64,000 nt of DNA, from contig JAWUZG010000355.1 of the NCBI GenBank assembly GCA_036785705.1, forward strand, positions 601,571 to 665,570. The letters are read 5' to 3'. Below the pieces are notes generated by a model. That model was given only the letters and a program-made list of their open reading frames with translations, had not been told where the DNA came from and did not search any database. Every line of letters begins with the position of its first letter. Position 1 is the stretch's first letter. A program made the translations under genes and the position numbers. Below, in pieces: positions 40,748 to 52,660 of this stretch. Origin of the DNA: Acanthornis magna (Eukaryota > Chordata > Aves > Passeriformes > Acanthizidae).

Positions 40748-41625
40748 TTGTTAATAGAAATTATCTCCTTTAAGGAGTTTTATGGCTAACAGCAATGTCA
40801 CCTTTGTTTAGCGTATTTGGGGGGCTCATTCCTTGTTCAGATGCCTAGAAGGCCTCAGCACAGAAAAAATGTTGCCTAATCTTTAACATAACTCAGAAGT
40901 CTTGCTGAGAAGTTGAAACAGGATTAGAAAACTCAGTGTCTGATCCTTTGAGGACTGCTGCTTCAAAGGAGCTATACAAAGCTGCACAAAAAAAAGGAGT
41001 GAATGAACAAGATTGAGCCCTTTGAAATATTTACTGTTCAATGAATTTGGAGAGGAAGGCAGAATATGATGAGGCCTTCCCACTCCTGAAAGGTGATAGT
41101 ATCCTCTTGTTTTATTAATAGGAAAAGTATGATATTACTACTTTGACATTTCTTTTGTTTGGCAGAACCTGGAGACACTGATTTAAGTATTATACCATAT
41201 ATCTATACATACATATGCAAGTGGTAGAAAAAAACTTAAAAGTTCCATTTATTACTCACTATTATCTTCTTTTTTTTCCCCGGAGTACTTCCATTCCCTG
41301 TAAAACACATCCAGTAACTGGATCAATAGCCATCATATATAAAACACTAATCATTAAGAATAATTCTTTTACATGGTTTACACTATCGCTCAATGTCCTG
41401 GTAGCAGTTCCTCTCAATTTCAAAGCAGTTGTCGAGCTTGAATTCTTGTTTTGGCTCTGCAACAGATGGAGATGTGCGTGTCCTGATGAAAATTCAGACT
41501 TGGAAGGGAACTGTTCCCCTATCACACAGTGTGTACCAAGCCTGTGCCTGAATTTATTTACCCAGCCACTATTTGCAAACAATTATGTGTTTCTCTGGTT
41601 TCCTCCAGTTTCTCAGCTTCTTCTC

Positions 41626-41629
<4 letters not shown>

Positions 41630-41661
<32 letters not shown>
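41630..41661. repeat. Uninterrupted T run, 32 bases
   Basis: A pure poly-T of 32. On the minus strand it would be a poly-A tail, with any retrocopy body to its right (from 41662). I see no gene-like sequence there. CR1, the main bird LINE, does not make poly-A tails, so a long pure run is notable but may be simple slippage. Confidence 0.95.
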
Positions 41662-41662
<1 letters not shown>

Positions 41663-42379
41663 GAAACACAGGCTTCAGGTTTTTGTTGATAAACTTGAAT
41701 GTTTTCATTTTATATTTCCTTATGCTCATCTTCTGAAAGCATCTTAAAAGATCACCTGATCCATAGAGTAAACTATAATTTCATTAAAATGGGTAGACTT
41801 CAGGTGACAATATGATCCATCGAGATAATATCATCCAAAGGACACAGCACAGCACGCCTTAGAAGCCTAGGGGCTCAGACTTTGTTATCCATGCAGTGTT
41901 GTGTTTATATGAGCTCCTAAATGCAAGGAAAACTTTTCAACCATAAACCAAACATAGCTTTTCATATTTTATTTGGCAACTTCATTGGCGAGTTGCTGTA
42001 TGGAGCCAGTAAAACTCAACGTGGAGGAACAACTTTTGCCATCTCAGCTTGAGAATGAGGATCCCAGTAACCAGGCATATGCCCTTCCTGTGTGCATGGC
42101 ATTGTGTTTTTAATTGCATTTAGTGCAAAGGTTAATAAGAGCTTGCTAATAGATTTAGGAAAAATAATTGTTGAAAACAAAACCCAGTCCCGAGTCAAAA
42201 GTTCATTGGTTTTGAGAGGATTGTAAAAATATTTCAGGGGAGGCCTTAAATTCTTCAGTGGATTGCTATTTATCTATGGTCATGCACATGCTAAATAATG
42301 ATATTAAATAAATTACTCTCCTGTTGTGTTTTATAATAGAGCAAAGCCTTCCAGCTATATAAACAACACTTTATTTTTC

Positions 42380-42860
42380 CAGCATTATGGAATAAAATGG
42401 AGAGATGGCCTTGTGGGTTGACTATTTGAGGTTCATGACTGAACAGCAATTTCCAAAGCTAAGCCTAACTGTGATGATAAGTTATGCCTTTTGTAATGCT
42501 CCCTCATGCAAATTAAGGCATCTTTTGAGCAACCTGTGCACATTACATTTCATATTTGGTAAATCTTATGCATTTCCCATCATGTTGGAAGGAACTGCCA
42601 GTGTTTTAAAAAAGCAATTTATTTTGTTGTCTTTGAAGTAGCTGATGCATTAGTAACCCTGCCACCTTTGAAATTAAACAGGATTTTGTCTGCAGTTGGA
42701 ACACTCTGAAGTGTTCTTCTATTTTTAAATCTCATATGCGTATTTGAAATGCCTTCAGCTCTCCTGCCGATGGGTTTTTTTTAATGATTGCTGTTGTCTC
42801 TAAATGGGTCTTGGCATTTTTATTCAGTTTGTGATGAAGCAATTATTTTTGCTAATTGAA
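42380..42860. promoter_or_regulatory. Enhancer-like segment with POU octamer
   Basis: A perfect octamer ATGCAAAT lies at 42506-42513, a TTATGCATTTCC site follows at about 42567, and many ATTA/TAAT cores lie around 42640-42860 (for example AGCAATTA and GCTAATTGAA). There is no repeat sequence in the segment. This pattern is common in conserved developmental enhancers. It is inference only. Confidence 0.22.
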
Positions 42861-45800
42861 TGTACAGGGAATGACTTGAGACAGGGAGCAAACAACATCA
42901 CATAGTCATGGGTGCTTTAGAACTAAGGTCATCCAAAATACAGCATAGCAGCCTTTGTATTTCATCTTCTAACTCTCCCAATAGATGAGTAAATTTAATG
43001 TCTCTGACTCCAAGGCTTTATTACTTCCTCAAGTAGAAGAGAAATATTCACTTTACATGTGTACAGCTTGCAAAAGAAGTGTCCTAAGTGATGTTTGCCA
43101 AAGGACATTGGTGTTGGTACACTGCGTGTTATCATTAACTGCTCAAGTACTACACTGGTGAGTATAAATAACAGGAAGATAGATGTGCTGTCAGATTCTT
43201 CTGACTACCTGAGATATTTCGGCACAGAATCAGAGCAGTGGAAGGAGAGACAGCTTTGAGCCAGACCTGCAGGTCTCAGATGCTTGCAACAACAGTAGAT
43301 ATTTGTGCATGCTGGGAAGATAGAAATGTTCCAGTAATTTCTCTCACAGTCCCTTGCTGACTATAGCTTAGAGCAGTGTAAAAAGTACCTTACTGTCACT
43401 TCTTCAGTGTTGATCATCACCAAACATGACAATAAATAAGTTTCAGGCTAAATCAGCCATCTAATTCCTTCAAACAGTCTTCAAAACATACTGCTTTCTA
43501 CTGAACTGTATTGATAGGAAAAACTAAAGAAAGAAGGAAGCTTACTAAATGCACAGCAATTGAGCAGTGGGATAAGAATGCTTTGGGAGAGGATGAAGTT
43601 AACAAGAGAAAACTGAGCTACATTTTAGAAAGCTATTGCTCACTGAGAGCCCTGTTCAATGCACATCTGTTGCCAAGAAAGGAAATCAAACTAGGCTTAC
43701 TGAGAGTGGCAAAATAAGTAATATTTGAAAATACCATATGGATAACATTAGTCACTTGGTCCTGGACAAGGTGAACTATGAGGTTAATCTAGTATGGCAA
43801 ATCCCATTGATAATGTTGGCATGTGCTCCACAAAATTGGCTGCCCAGGGAACAAGGGAAACATTGTTTTTTTACTGTGTGACACAGGAGACCTAAAGCAG
43901 TCAAAAATCCAGTTACTGGAAGATAGTACACACCAGACAGGAGGTATTTGCTAAAATTACACATGCTGGACATTGCTGCCCTAATTTCCCTGTATAATTG
44001 CTGAATTTGTATTGTAGCGTATGCATCACTAAATTTCCTAAAACTGCGAAGCAATTTGATCAGCTCTGTTGAGGAGTTTTTATGTGTCAAACCTTGTAAA
44101 GTACTGATTGTGAAAGAACCATGAAAGAGAAAGCCACAGAATCCCTTTAAAATATGTCAAACAAATCAAGCAAGGACAAAAATCAGGTGACAGAAATTGC
44201 ATTTCTTTTTGTGAACAGGAAAAAAGGAATTTTGCTGTAAGCTAGGCCATGCTCTTCCATCACTTAGCACCATTAATGCTGCACTAACATAGCCTAATCC
44301 TTTTTGTCAATGTATTTCTGTTAATTTGACAGCCTTTGGTAACATTCACATCTCTCTTGGGATGTTAATATATCCTGGGTTGAAGTGAATAGAGTGTGAA
44401 ATCATGGTTTATAGCTCATTTTGAAATTATTTTCTTCTTCAGAAGATTAGAGAAACCCATATGCATGGTTCAAACTCTCCCCTACCCATGTGATGGGGAA
44501 TGGAATAAACAAATAAATATTGGTCAGCGTCCTTGCAGCACGCTGTTGCACTATGTCTGGCCTTGGGAGAGCTGTATTAATTCCACTGCAGTGCTCTGTC
44601 AGAGGAGTAATCCTCCACTCAGAGTCAGGTGAAGTTTCCCTAGAGCTGTGGCACAGTGGATCTGCCACCTACCTGTGGATGTTGGCGAGCTCCCAAATAC
44701 TTTGGAGTTGAGTATGTGTGTCTAAGAGCCACTTTGAAAACATCAGGGCTAAAGATGTGGACAAGTCATTGTGCTTTTAAATAAGACATTATGGTCAGTG
44801 GTTTTTTTGTCTTCCATGTGATAATCATGGTCTTGTTAGATTTCCACATTCCCATGGGAATGAAGTTAGGATGTGCACAGAAATACTGCCGTTCATTTTG
44901 TATTCTTTCCAGTGCGCTTTTCATCTACACATCATGGAGCAGAAAATGAGAGGCTTGCACTCCCCTAATTCTCACAGGGGATCATTAGGATTCCCCACTG
45001 TTGTCTAATCATGTGCTGTCCCATTGATGTGTAGTCAATTGCTGGGTAATTGTGTTTTGTGGAGTAGATCTCGCTTGAGTAAAGCAGTGTGTTGGCTTTA
45101 GTTCCGGGAAACTGGTATGGATTTTTAAGCTCTTAAATGAACAACAGATCATTCTGTGCTCCACAATGTATAAGCACAAAGTATGGAGGGAATAAGTAAT
45201 GGAGAAAGGAACATTTAAAATTTATGTTTGCAGGTGGACTTGTGTGTGGAAGAAGTATCTCACATGCATGGCAAATCAGCTTATTTTTAATTTTTGAAAT
45301 GCTGGAAGGAGTTTGTGAATAAGACTGCCAGTGGGGCTGCCTTAGCCACTGGAATATGCCTGTCATAACACACTGGGTTGAAGTTCCTGCTGTGAACTGG
45401 GGAGCTGTGAGGCCTGAGCAACACCAGGGAGAGTAAATGAGTGGTGTGGAGGAAAAAAGTTGTCTTCAAACTCTTTTTTTATTGTGTGCTCCTCATGCTC
45501 TGAGCTGCAGTCGTTAGCCCACTGTGGGTGAATGGAGTAGAGTTCCAGCTGAAGCCGTGCTGTGTACCCAAGCTTCTTTGGTCTGGATAATATTGCTGAG
45601 TGTTTTCTGCAAGTTGAGGGAATGCAGGGCCCCGCAGTCTAATATTCAGGTATATATTAGGAAAAGAATCCCTTGGCACCAGGGCAGTTATGGCGAGCCC
45701 CATGATGTCTCATGGGCATAGGCCATTATTTATGAAACAAAACTTATAAAACAAAATCTCTTCCCCACAAAGTTATAGATGGGCAGGGTGGAGGGAAAAC

Positions 45801-46875
45801 TGACTCCTTTCACAGAAGTACCAAATTCACTGAATTCACCACATCAACTTCATTTTGTACGGTCTAGCTGGTTGGCCCAGAAAGTGCTTCTGTCTTTGAG
45901 GGTTTCTGCAGGTGGGGGTCGTGCCTGTCCCAGGCAGCCAGTGGGGTCATCTGCTGGGGGGGACACTTTGGGCTGTCTGGCCTGGCTTGGCTTTTGCTTT
46001 GTTGCCACCTCTGTGGGGTACACTAGGCTATTTTCAAGCTAGTGGTATTATTAGGCTAAATGACTTTAAACCAGGAACCTTCATGAGTGTGTGGGTGCTG
46101 CAGGGCAGTGTTGATCAGCCTCGGTGTGAAACTGAGAGCAGCAGCACAGGAAAGGTTACTTAATGTTATTTTATGGCAGCACATACGTTTTGCAAATGGC
46201 TGTTTTGAAGGTCAGCCTTTTGCACGTGCTGCTTTTCCCAGTTCCCTGTCTGCCTTCAGCTCACAGCCAGGCTGGCCATGGTTATTACCTTAGAGTCATT
46301 TTTTGAGTTGCATTTGAGATGAAGATAAGAGGTAGGGCAGATTATCGGTGATAGCTGATGAGGTTGTTATGATGAGACATTAGCTAGGGATGGGAGAAAA
46401 GGGAGAAAATAATAATGTGTTTGCTTTCCTGTGCGATAATGGTGTGGCAGTTTCTGTGCACATACAACGCCAGTAACTCCGTGTGTTGAGAACCACGAAC
46501 AGAAGGTTATAAAGGCTGCAGAGCAGTTCCAGCTGCTGTTTTATGCAGATGCACCACAGTATGAAATGATGAAATTTGCTCGTAGCAAGTTTTGCTTCCT
46601 CTTAATTTATTACATTTTGTATACTAATGTGTTCTATCATAAAACTCCATTTTCACTGACCCATAGATTTTTTTAATATGCACCAGCTCTCTCAGACAAG
46701 GCAGACACAATTTTTCTTAACATATTTTTCAGCAAGACCAAGGAAAAAGAGTGAATTATGATGAATTTTGTATAAAAAGGTACATCAGAAAATAATCTGA
46801 ATTAAGACTAAATGCTTGGGTTTATATTTTTCTTATTTTTCTTTCTTATTTAACTGCTCTATCCTTTTTCCCTAG

Positions 46876-46987
46876 TCCTTGTCTAAAGATTGAAAAATTC
46901 ATAGTAAAAGAAGTATGTGATCACAATCCGATCTTTACTGTGCAGACAAATGCAGAATTCCTTCAGTTTAATGACTCCACTGATTAA
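46876..46987 (+). CDS. Candidate terminal coding exon with stop
   Basis: The acceptor is the best in the window: about 60 bp rich in T and C ending in ATCCTTTTTCCCTAG. After one base that completes a codon, one frame runs for 36 codons to TAA at 46985-46987. It begins PCLKIEKFIVKEV and ends NAEFLQFNDSTD. The starting phase is the one left by the GTGAGT donor of the 34622-34685 exon, so together they would give the C-terminus of one protein. A possible poly(A) signal AATAAA lies at 47514. The family is not recognised. A 36-codon open frame alone is weak evidence; the splice signal and the phase match carry the call. Confidence 0.35.
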
Positions 46988-49900
46988 AAAACTCATAGGA
47001 AAGACTGGGAGGAACTGTAAAAGTTCAGTAAAATTAAGAAGTCCTGGGGGTTTTTGTTTTGTTTTGTTTTGTGAATATAATTACTGAATAAGCAGGTCCC
47101 AAGAAAATGTTGAGCTGAAACCAAATCCTTAATTTGGCCATTGAAGTTGAATTCATAATTCCTCAGTGAAGTTATTTTTACTGCTTAAGGTAAAGAAGTT
47201 CTAAATATTACTGTAACATCACCGATTGTTAAACATGGAGGTAAAAGCTGAGTATTTATGCTTTATGAGAAGGTAGAGGAGTGGTACAAGACATCATGAC
47301 TATTGTTATATTTTTATTCCTTGACAGACAGCTACTAACACCTTGTACTATAAAATATGGGCATATATGCCAAATAACATTGGTTACACATTGTTCTTTG
47401 TGGCATTTTCAACACATCCACTAAGTCTCTGTTCTACTCACCACTCTCTTATTGCCTGCAGAGAGCTTTGCCAATACTTGATGAGTCATCACATGATTTC
47501 TGAATTTAAGGAAAATAAATGCTCATTTGATATGAACAGGGCTGATGCCACTAAGAGGACTTTGGGGTTTGCAGGTTTATCACAAGTTGCATGTGTGTTA
47601 CCTTCACAATAAGGCTTTAGGTGTTAGAAGGATGAAGAATGCAGTCTATTACTACCTCTTAACAGATATCAGGACTATCCTGTTCACAGGGATGGATGTG
47701 TACTTGAGGCAGCCACCATGCTAATTACCACTTCCTCAACTTGGGAATCCCAGTTTGTTCATCAAACATGAAATATCAAAGTCAACAACAGTCTGGCATT
47801 TAGTATTTTCATATTCACATCTTCACTGTTACTGGTATGTTTTTTTAAGTCATATTTTACGCATCCAGTTGCAAACACGAGTTGGTTTTCAGTGTAAGGA
47901 CAGCTGGTAAGGGCAGATTGGGAATGCAGGAAAACAAGAATGAATTGCCCAGGCCTATCAGTTGTGCAGCAGAGGGATATAGGAATTGAAATGTCAGTGT
48001 TTTGGAGAGGGGGTGATCAATGTGAATTTGAAGCTTGTTTCTGCCTCACTTCAAGTGACAAAATATTCCTGACATCAGCTTTAGGAAAGAGACTTATATT
48101 ACCTGTGAATTGGTTAGGGACTGCCTTGCAAGGAGAACTTTGTATATATTATCAATTGCAGTATTTTTGAAACAAACACAACCAAGACTCATAATTTCAC
48201 AGCAAGGACAAGAAAACAAATCTCAGTGGCAGGCTCACACTGAAGGAAAGTAACTAAAAGGTACCAAGCCTACCTCACTCCAAAGATAAAGGTTATAAGA
48301 GCAGCTCTTATACACCTCAGTGCAGAAGCTTGCATCCACTAAATGGCCATCTGCTGAGTAGAAAAAATAAATGGAAGTGTGAAGGGTTTTTCTTGGCATA
48401 GCATAATGTCAGATACCCATATCTGCAATTTAAGATTATACTACACTGGGAAGTAAAGCAAAAATAACCCTAAAAAATCTCCAGCCTTTTCCAGCTGATT
48501 GTTGCCTAGGATAATTCAATTACATATTATACATGTAGAATGAATTATTTAAAAATCCAGTATTAAAAGACTTAAAAAGCAGCAATTCTTTTATTTCCCT
48601 GCTAAATGTAACCACCAAGACTTTGTCCTTCTGTAAGTAAAATCAGAAATATCTAAACTTTTGCCAGGGTGTGTGTCCTGTTGGATCTATATATTCACTA
48701 GAAACACAAGGGTGCTAGGGTAGGAATCACCAACCTGTTCTATGCATATCATTGAATATTCCTTGTAGATGATAGCTGTGAGTCTTTTGTGAGTTGCTGT
48801 GCCCATCAGTACCACTGGATCCTCTAGGGCTTGTGCTCAGGCTGGAGAGATGTCCTGAAACACCTTGTGCACAGCCATGGATAAAGGCCCAAATATAGAT
48901 TTGCACATAGAGTGCAAATCTCAAAAGCAGGGCAGAAACACAACCATGTATAAAGATTTGATTTTATCAGTAACCTGGCAAGCAGAGTCTAGAAAAAGAA
49001 AGAGGCCTCTGTTCAGCATATTGCCAGCTTTTCTGTTGTGTCCTAAATTTTTTGTACCAGTAACATTTCTCAAGGTGTTGGTAGGAATTTCTGCATGAGC
49101 AAGGCTGCAAGATATGGTTCTACTAATGCCAATATCTTTTGAGGTGTATGGCTGCTCCATTCGGTGGGGATTTGTACTGATGGGTAGCTCTCTAGAAGCC
49201 AGCTGAAATATGTACCCATATGAATTTATGTTGGTTGTAAAATTACATGACAGAAGTGCAGTATTTCCTGCGAATTATTGCTGTATGCCTTCCTAAGTCT
49301 CTCATCTTACATTACATTTCCTAAACTCAGGGCTAAAATGCTGTACTTTTTAGGCATGTATTTCAAAGGTCAGCATGGAGTTATATCTCAATTCATATAT
49401 AAGAAAGAAAAATAATAATTGCAAGGAAGTGTTACTATTCATTGGCTTTTCCATCAATCTCCTTCTTGTTTTTACTTCATTTGCAGCATATGATTTCAGG
49501 GCATGAAGCCAAAGTGGACTTTTGCGTCAGCTAGTCTCACTTGCATATAGCAACTCCTCAATTATCACTTAGCTTCTCCTTTGTTATGCTCTGTGCTCCT
49601 TAGTTTATAAGGATTACTTTCAGTAAGACAGTTAAACTCAATATAAATGTGCTTTGAGATTAATACCTTGCCTGTTAATTTGTTCCCAGCTTCTCATCTT
49701 CATGGTTAAAAATAGACATCAGGTAGGAATCTGAATGCACTTAGTTTTGGCTTTTAGCTGACTGTTCTTGCTGCCTACCAAGAGTGTTAAGTCATAACAG
49801 ACATCTGGCTATATATAGAGAGGAAAAAACTGTAAATATTATTTGAATGCTAAGTGTACTTCAGGATTTTTAAGACATCTCACTATAAGCCTTATTAGTC

Positions 49901-51224
49901 TTTTTTGTTCTTGCATTTCCGGGCTGGTATGACCTGAACAGAGAGAATGAGATTGTCATTTCCCTTCTGCTAGGGGCGAATATAATTTATTTTTCTTCTT
50001 ATTATTGGACTCTCTTAACAGGAATTAAGGCTCATTGCTTTAAAGACACATGTGTTTAATAACAGGGATTTGATGTGTGCTGATCTCAGTGCCCATATGA
50101 AGTCTCCTGCAGATCAGAAGCAGTGCACAGCTGCAGATATTTGTGCACATGAAGTGCCTTAGAGGACCACTGCCTAACTGCATGCATTTTACATGCTTTT
50201 CTTCTGATATGGATCTAAAGCTGCCAACAACAGCGTGGGAGCAGCAAAACTTAAAAGGAAAGGAAGGAATGTTTCCAATAAAATTTGCCTCCCTTGCATA
50301 GTCTAAGTGACAGCAAGCATTCCAGTTTTGAGGGCTTCCAGTTGGCATTGTATGAAAATATATTTCAAAGTGGGGAGAAAATATGAATATAAAGAGGAGG
50401 AAGAATGAACTGCGGCACCACTGGGCTTCATTCACAGCCAAGGCTGTGGAGAGGGAAGTGGTGACAACTTTGGAGTTATATGTGCGTAAGAGCAAAGTTT
50501 CCCACATGTGTTCTCATCAGTATCACAGTTTGGGGTGCTTGGTAATGGAGGTTTGGGCTTCAGCCAGTGGGAGGCAAGGCCAACCACAAAGTTCAGATCT
50601 GGATCCAAATGCCTGCGTGTTTGGGAGTAGTTATCCCTCTGGTTCGAGATTTTACTCATCTTAGCCATGCACAAAAATAAGTAACAAACATGAAAAAAGA
50701 TGATTTTCAAGTTGGAGCTGTAATACTTTAAGTATTTAAGCCCTTTAGCAGTTTTGATTAACCAGGGGATTACATGAGATTTTGTGTGCCATTTACTTTA
50801 TAAATTTGCTAAAATGAAATATATGACAAATACTTTGTCATTTGTACTGCAGATCAATCTTAAATGAGCCTGAAATGAGGTTTGGAGTAAATACCACTTG
50901 TGCCTCCATATCAGATCTTGTGCTTTAGGGAGCACTTGGTTATCTGCAGGAGAGAGAGTGAGCTCCTACCATACTCTAAAACCAGCTCTTCAGCTGTACT
51001 AAGGGAGAAGAGATGGAGGCCACTGTGCTGGCAGTGACGTGGCAACCACTTGCCAATGTCACAAAGCCATGGGCAGAAATGGCTGCTGTGAGTTGCACTT
51101 GCTGTAGAACATTGCTGCATTTTGCTAAATATCCTCCTTTTCTGCTTGGAAGATCTGATTTTTTCCCCATTTCGGGGGACTCTGCTTCTACAAGCATAAA
51201 TGTGGACATTTTGTGCTTCTACTT
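46988..51224. other. Non-coding; possible 3' UTR then intergenic
   Basis: If the 46876 exon is real, about the first 530 bp up to AATAAA at 47514 could be its 3' UTR. The rest has no recognisable element. A 155-codon minus-strand frame at 50040-50507 has no known domain. Confidence 0.45.
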
Positions 51225-51278
51225 ATTCTACACCCTGCAATTAGGTCATCTTCCTGACCTAATTGCATGGGGTAGAAT
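51225..51278. other. Long hairpin: 24-bp arms, 6-nt loop
   Basis: Arms 51225-51248 and 51255-51278 pair at 22 of 24 positions. The inner 12 bp are perfect (GCAATTAGGTCA with TGACCTAATTGC) and so are the outer 7 bp (ATTCTAC with GTAGAAT). Two mismatches fall between, and the loop is TCTTCC. It stands in otherwise ordinary DNA and may be cruciform-prone or transcribed as a foldback RNA. Confidence 0.93.
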
Positions 51279-51444
51279 ATACAGAAGATGCTGGAGAGTG
51301 CTTAATTTATTTGGAGTTGAGGAGATGGCTTCAGTTGCCGGAGTTGGCACAGCAGCAGCCTACAACCATTGCTCTTGCACTTCTGTTGTGGCAGGAGCTC
51401 CTTGGTTCTTGGAGGTGCTAGAAAATCCCTGCTTCTTGTAAGAA

Positions 51445-51525
51445 GAATTCTTTGCTACAATTTCACCCCCTGAATTCTTTGCTACACTTTCACCCCCTGA
51501 AACCCCCTGAAACCCCCTGAAACTC
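51445..51525. repeat. 27-bp duplication with a nested 10-bp tandem
   Basis: GAATTCTTTGCTACA(A/C)TTTC followed by ACCCCCT is present at 51445 and again at 51472. The ending CCCCCTGAAA is then repeated three times in a row. This is a small young-looking minisatellite. Confidence 0.9.
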
Positions 51526-52199
51526 TGCCTGAGTTGGGGTCAAAAGCACATCCAGCAGCTCCTTTGGAATAAGAGGCAATGGAATTGTGACAATCATTTT
51601 CCATTTTATTCCATTTCAACCACAGATAAAACTAACACCAATTTAATTAAACGATCTTGCATATATTGATCAGATTCTGAAATTTGCATTTAATACTAAT
51701 AGCTGCAGTGGCTCGTAACATATTATATAGAATAAACAGGTTTTGAAGAGATTATTTGCTATGTTGGTGGTGGTTTTGTAAGAAAAGAAGCTAGTGGCCC
51801 TTTCTAAAAGCTTTGTAACTCAGGGTCTCCTAAATAATAAATGTCTGCCTTGAAAATAAGGCTGTCCCATGTTCCCTTGTGTCCTGGTGGTTAGGTCACA
51901 CGAAGCAAACAATTGAGCAAGCACACTGCATAAGTCTGACAATAGATAGGTCCTTGGGAGCAGTTGTTCACGCTTTAGCTGTTCTTTTAAAAGAGCATGA
52001 TCATTCTAATGTAAACCAAAGGTGTTTCTTTTTTCCTGCTCATACAAAAAAAACCACATCTGAGTAGTCCTCATGCTCCTTCTAATTATATGAGCTACTG
52101 ATTTTGGGTTAATGTTCTTCGTTCCAATTCAGACTGTTCCTGTTAAGATGCAGCTGGCGTCAAAATGATCCTATCTTATGACTACTACTGTATATGATA

Positions 52200-52660
52200 T
52201 AATTAAGGAGTAATCCCTTTCAAAATTGGTCATTAGCATTAGCTAGCAATTTGCTAAATTTGCTTCAAAAGGTTAATGCTACAGCTGTGGTAAACAATAA
52301 CTAATTTCATGGGGATTTATTGCTGTTAAAAAGTATAATCAGTTTCTAATAGCAATACTTAATTTTTAAAAAAAACTGTAGATTGGTTGACTGCACTCGG
52401 ATTGCTTACAATGGATATTTTCCTGGCAGATGGGTAATCCTCTGTTAGTAATTTCAATTCTGAGTTCTCAGATTTAGCACTTCAATTATGCATTCTTCGT
52501 TTGTTTTATTAATTGTTTGGTTATATTTGACAATGCCGAACTATACATGCATGCATAATATATGACATATTATTCATGAAATTTTGCAATGTGACAGGCT
52601 CTGGTTACTCATGAGTAATACAGCAACCGTCACATAATAAATAAAGTAAAGTGACTTTAT
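52200..52660. promoter_or_regulatory. Enhancer-like AT-rich segment with a perfect 14-bp palindrome
   Basis: It contains many homeodomain-type cores, a TGCATGCAT run at about 52547, and the palindrome TTACTCATGAGTAA at 52605-52618, two inverted TGAGTAA half sites resembling AP-1 or MAF sites. There is no transposon sequence. Regulatory function is inferred from motif density only. Confidence 0.22.

Larger units (their letters stand above)
40748..46875. other. Non-coding; enhancer-like segments
   Basis: AT-rich DNA without recognisable transposons, apart from the 32-T run at 41630. The 42380-42860 segment looks regulatory and is listed separately. The open frame at 41215-41736 is only kept open by poly-T and is not a gene. 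Confidence 0.55.

Noticed and set aside
50555..50655. tRNA- or SINE-like A and B boxes (GCCAGTGGG and GGTTCGAGAT)
   Set aside because: Spacing is too wide and no cloverleaf or CCA-proximal stem can be drawn.
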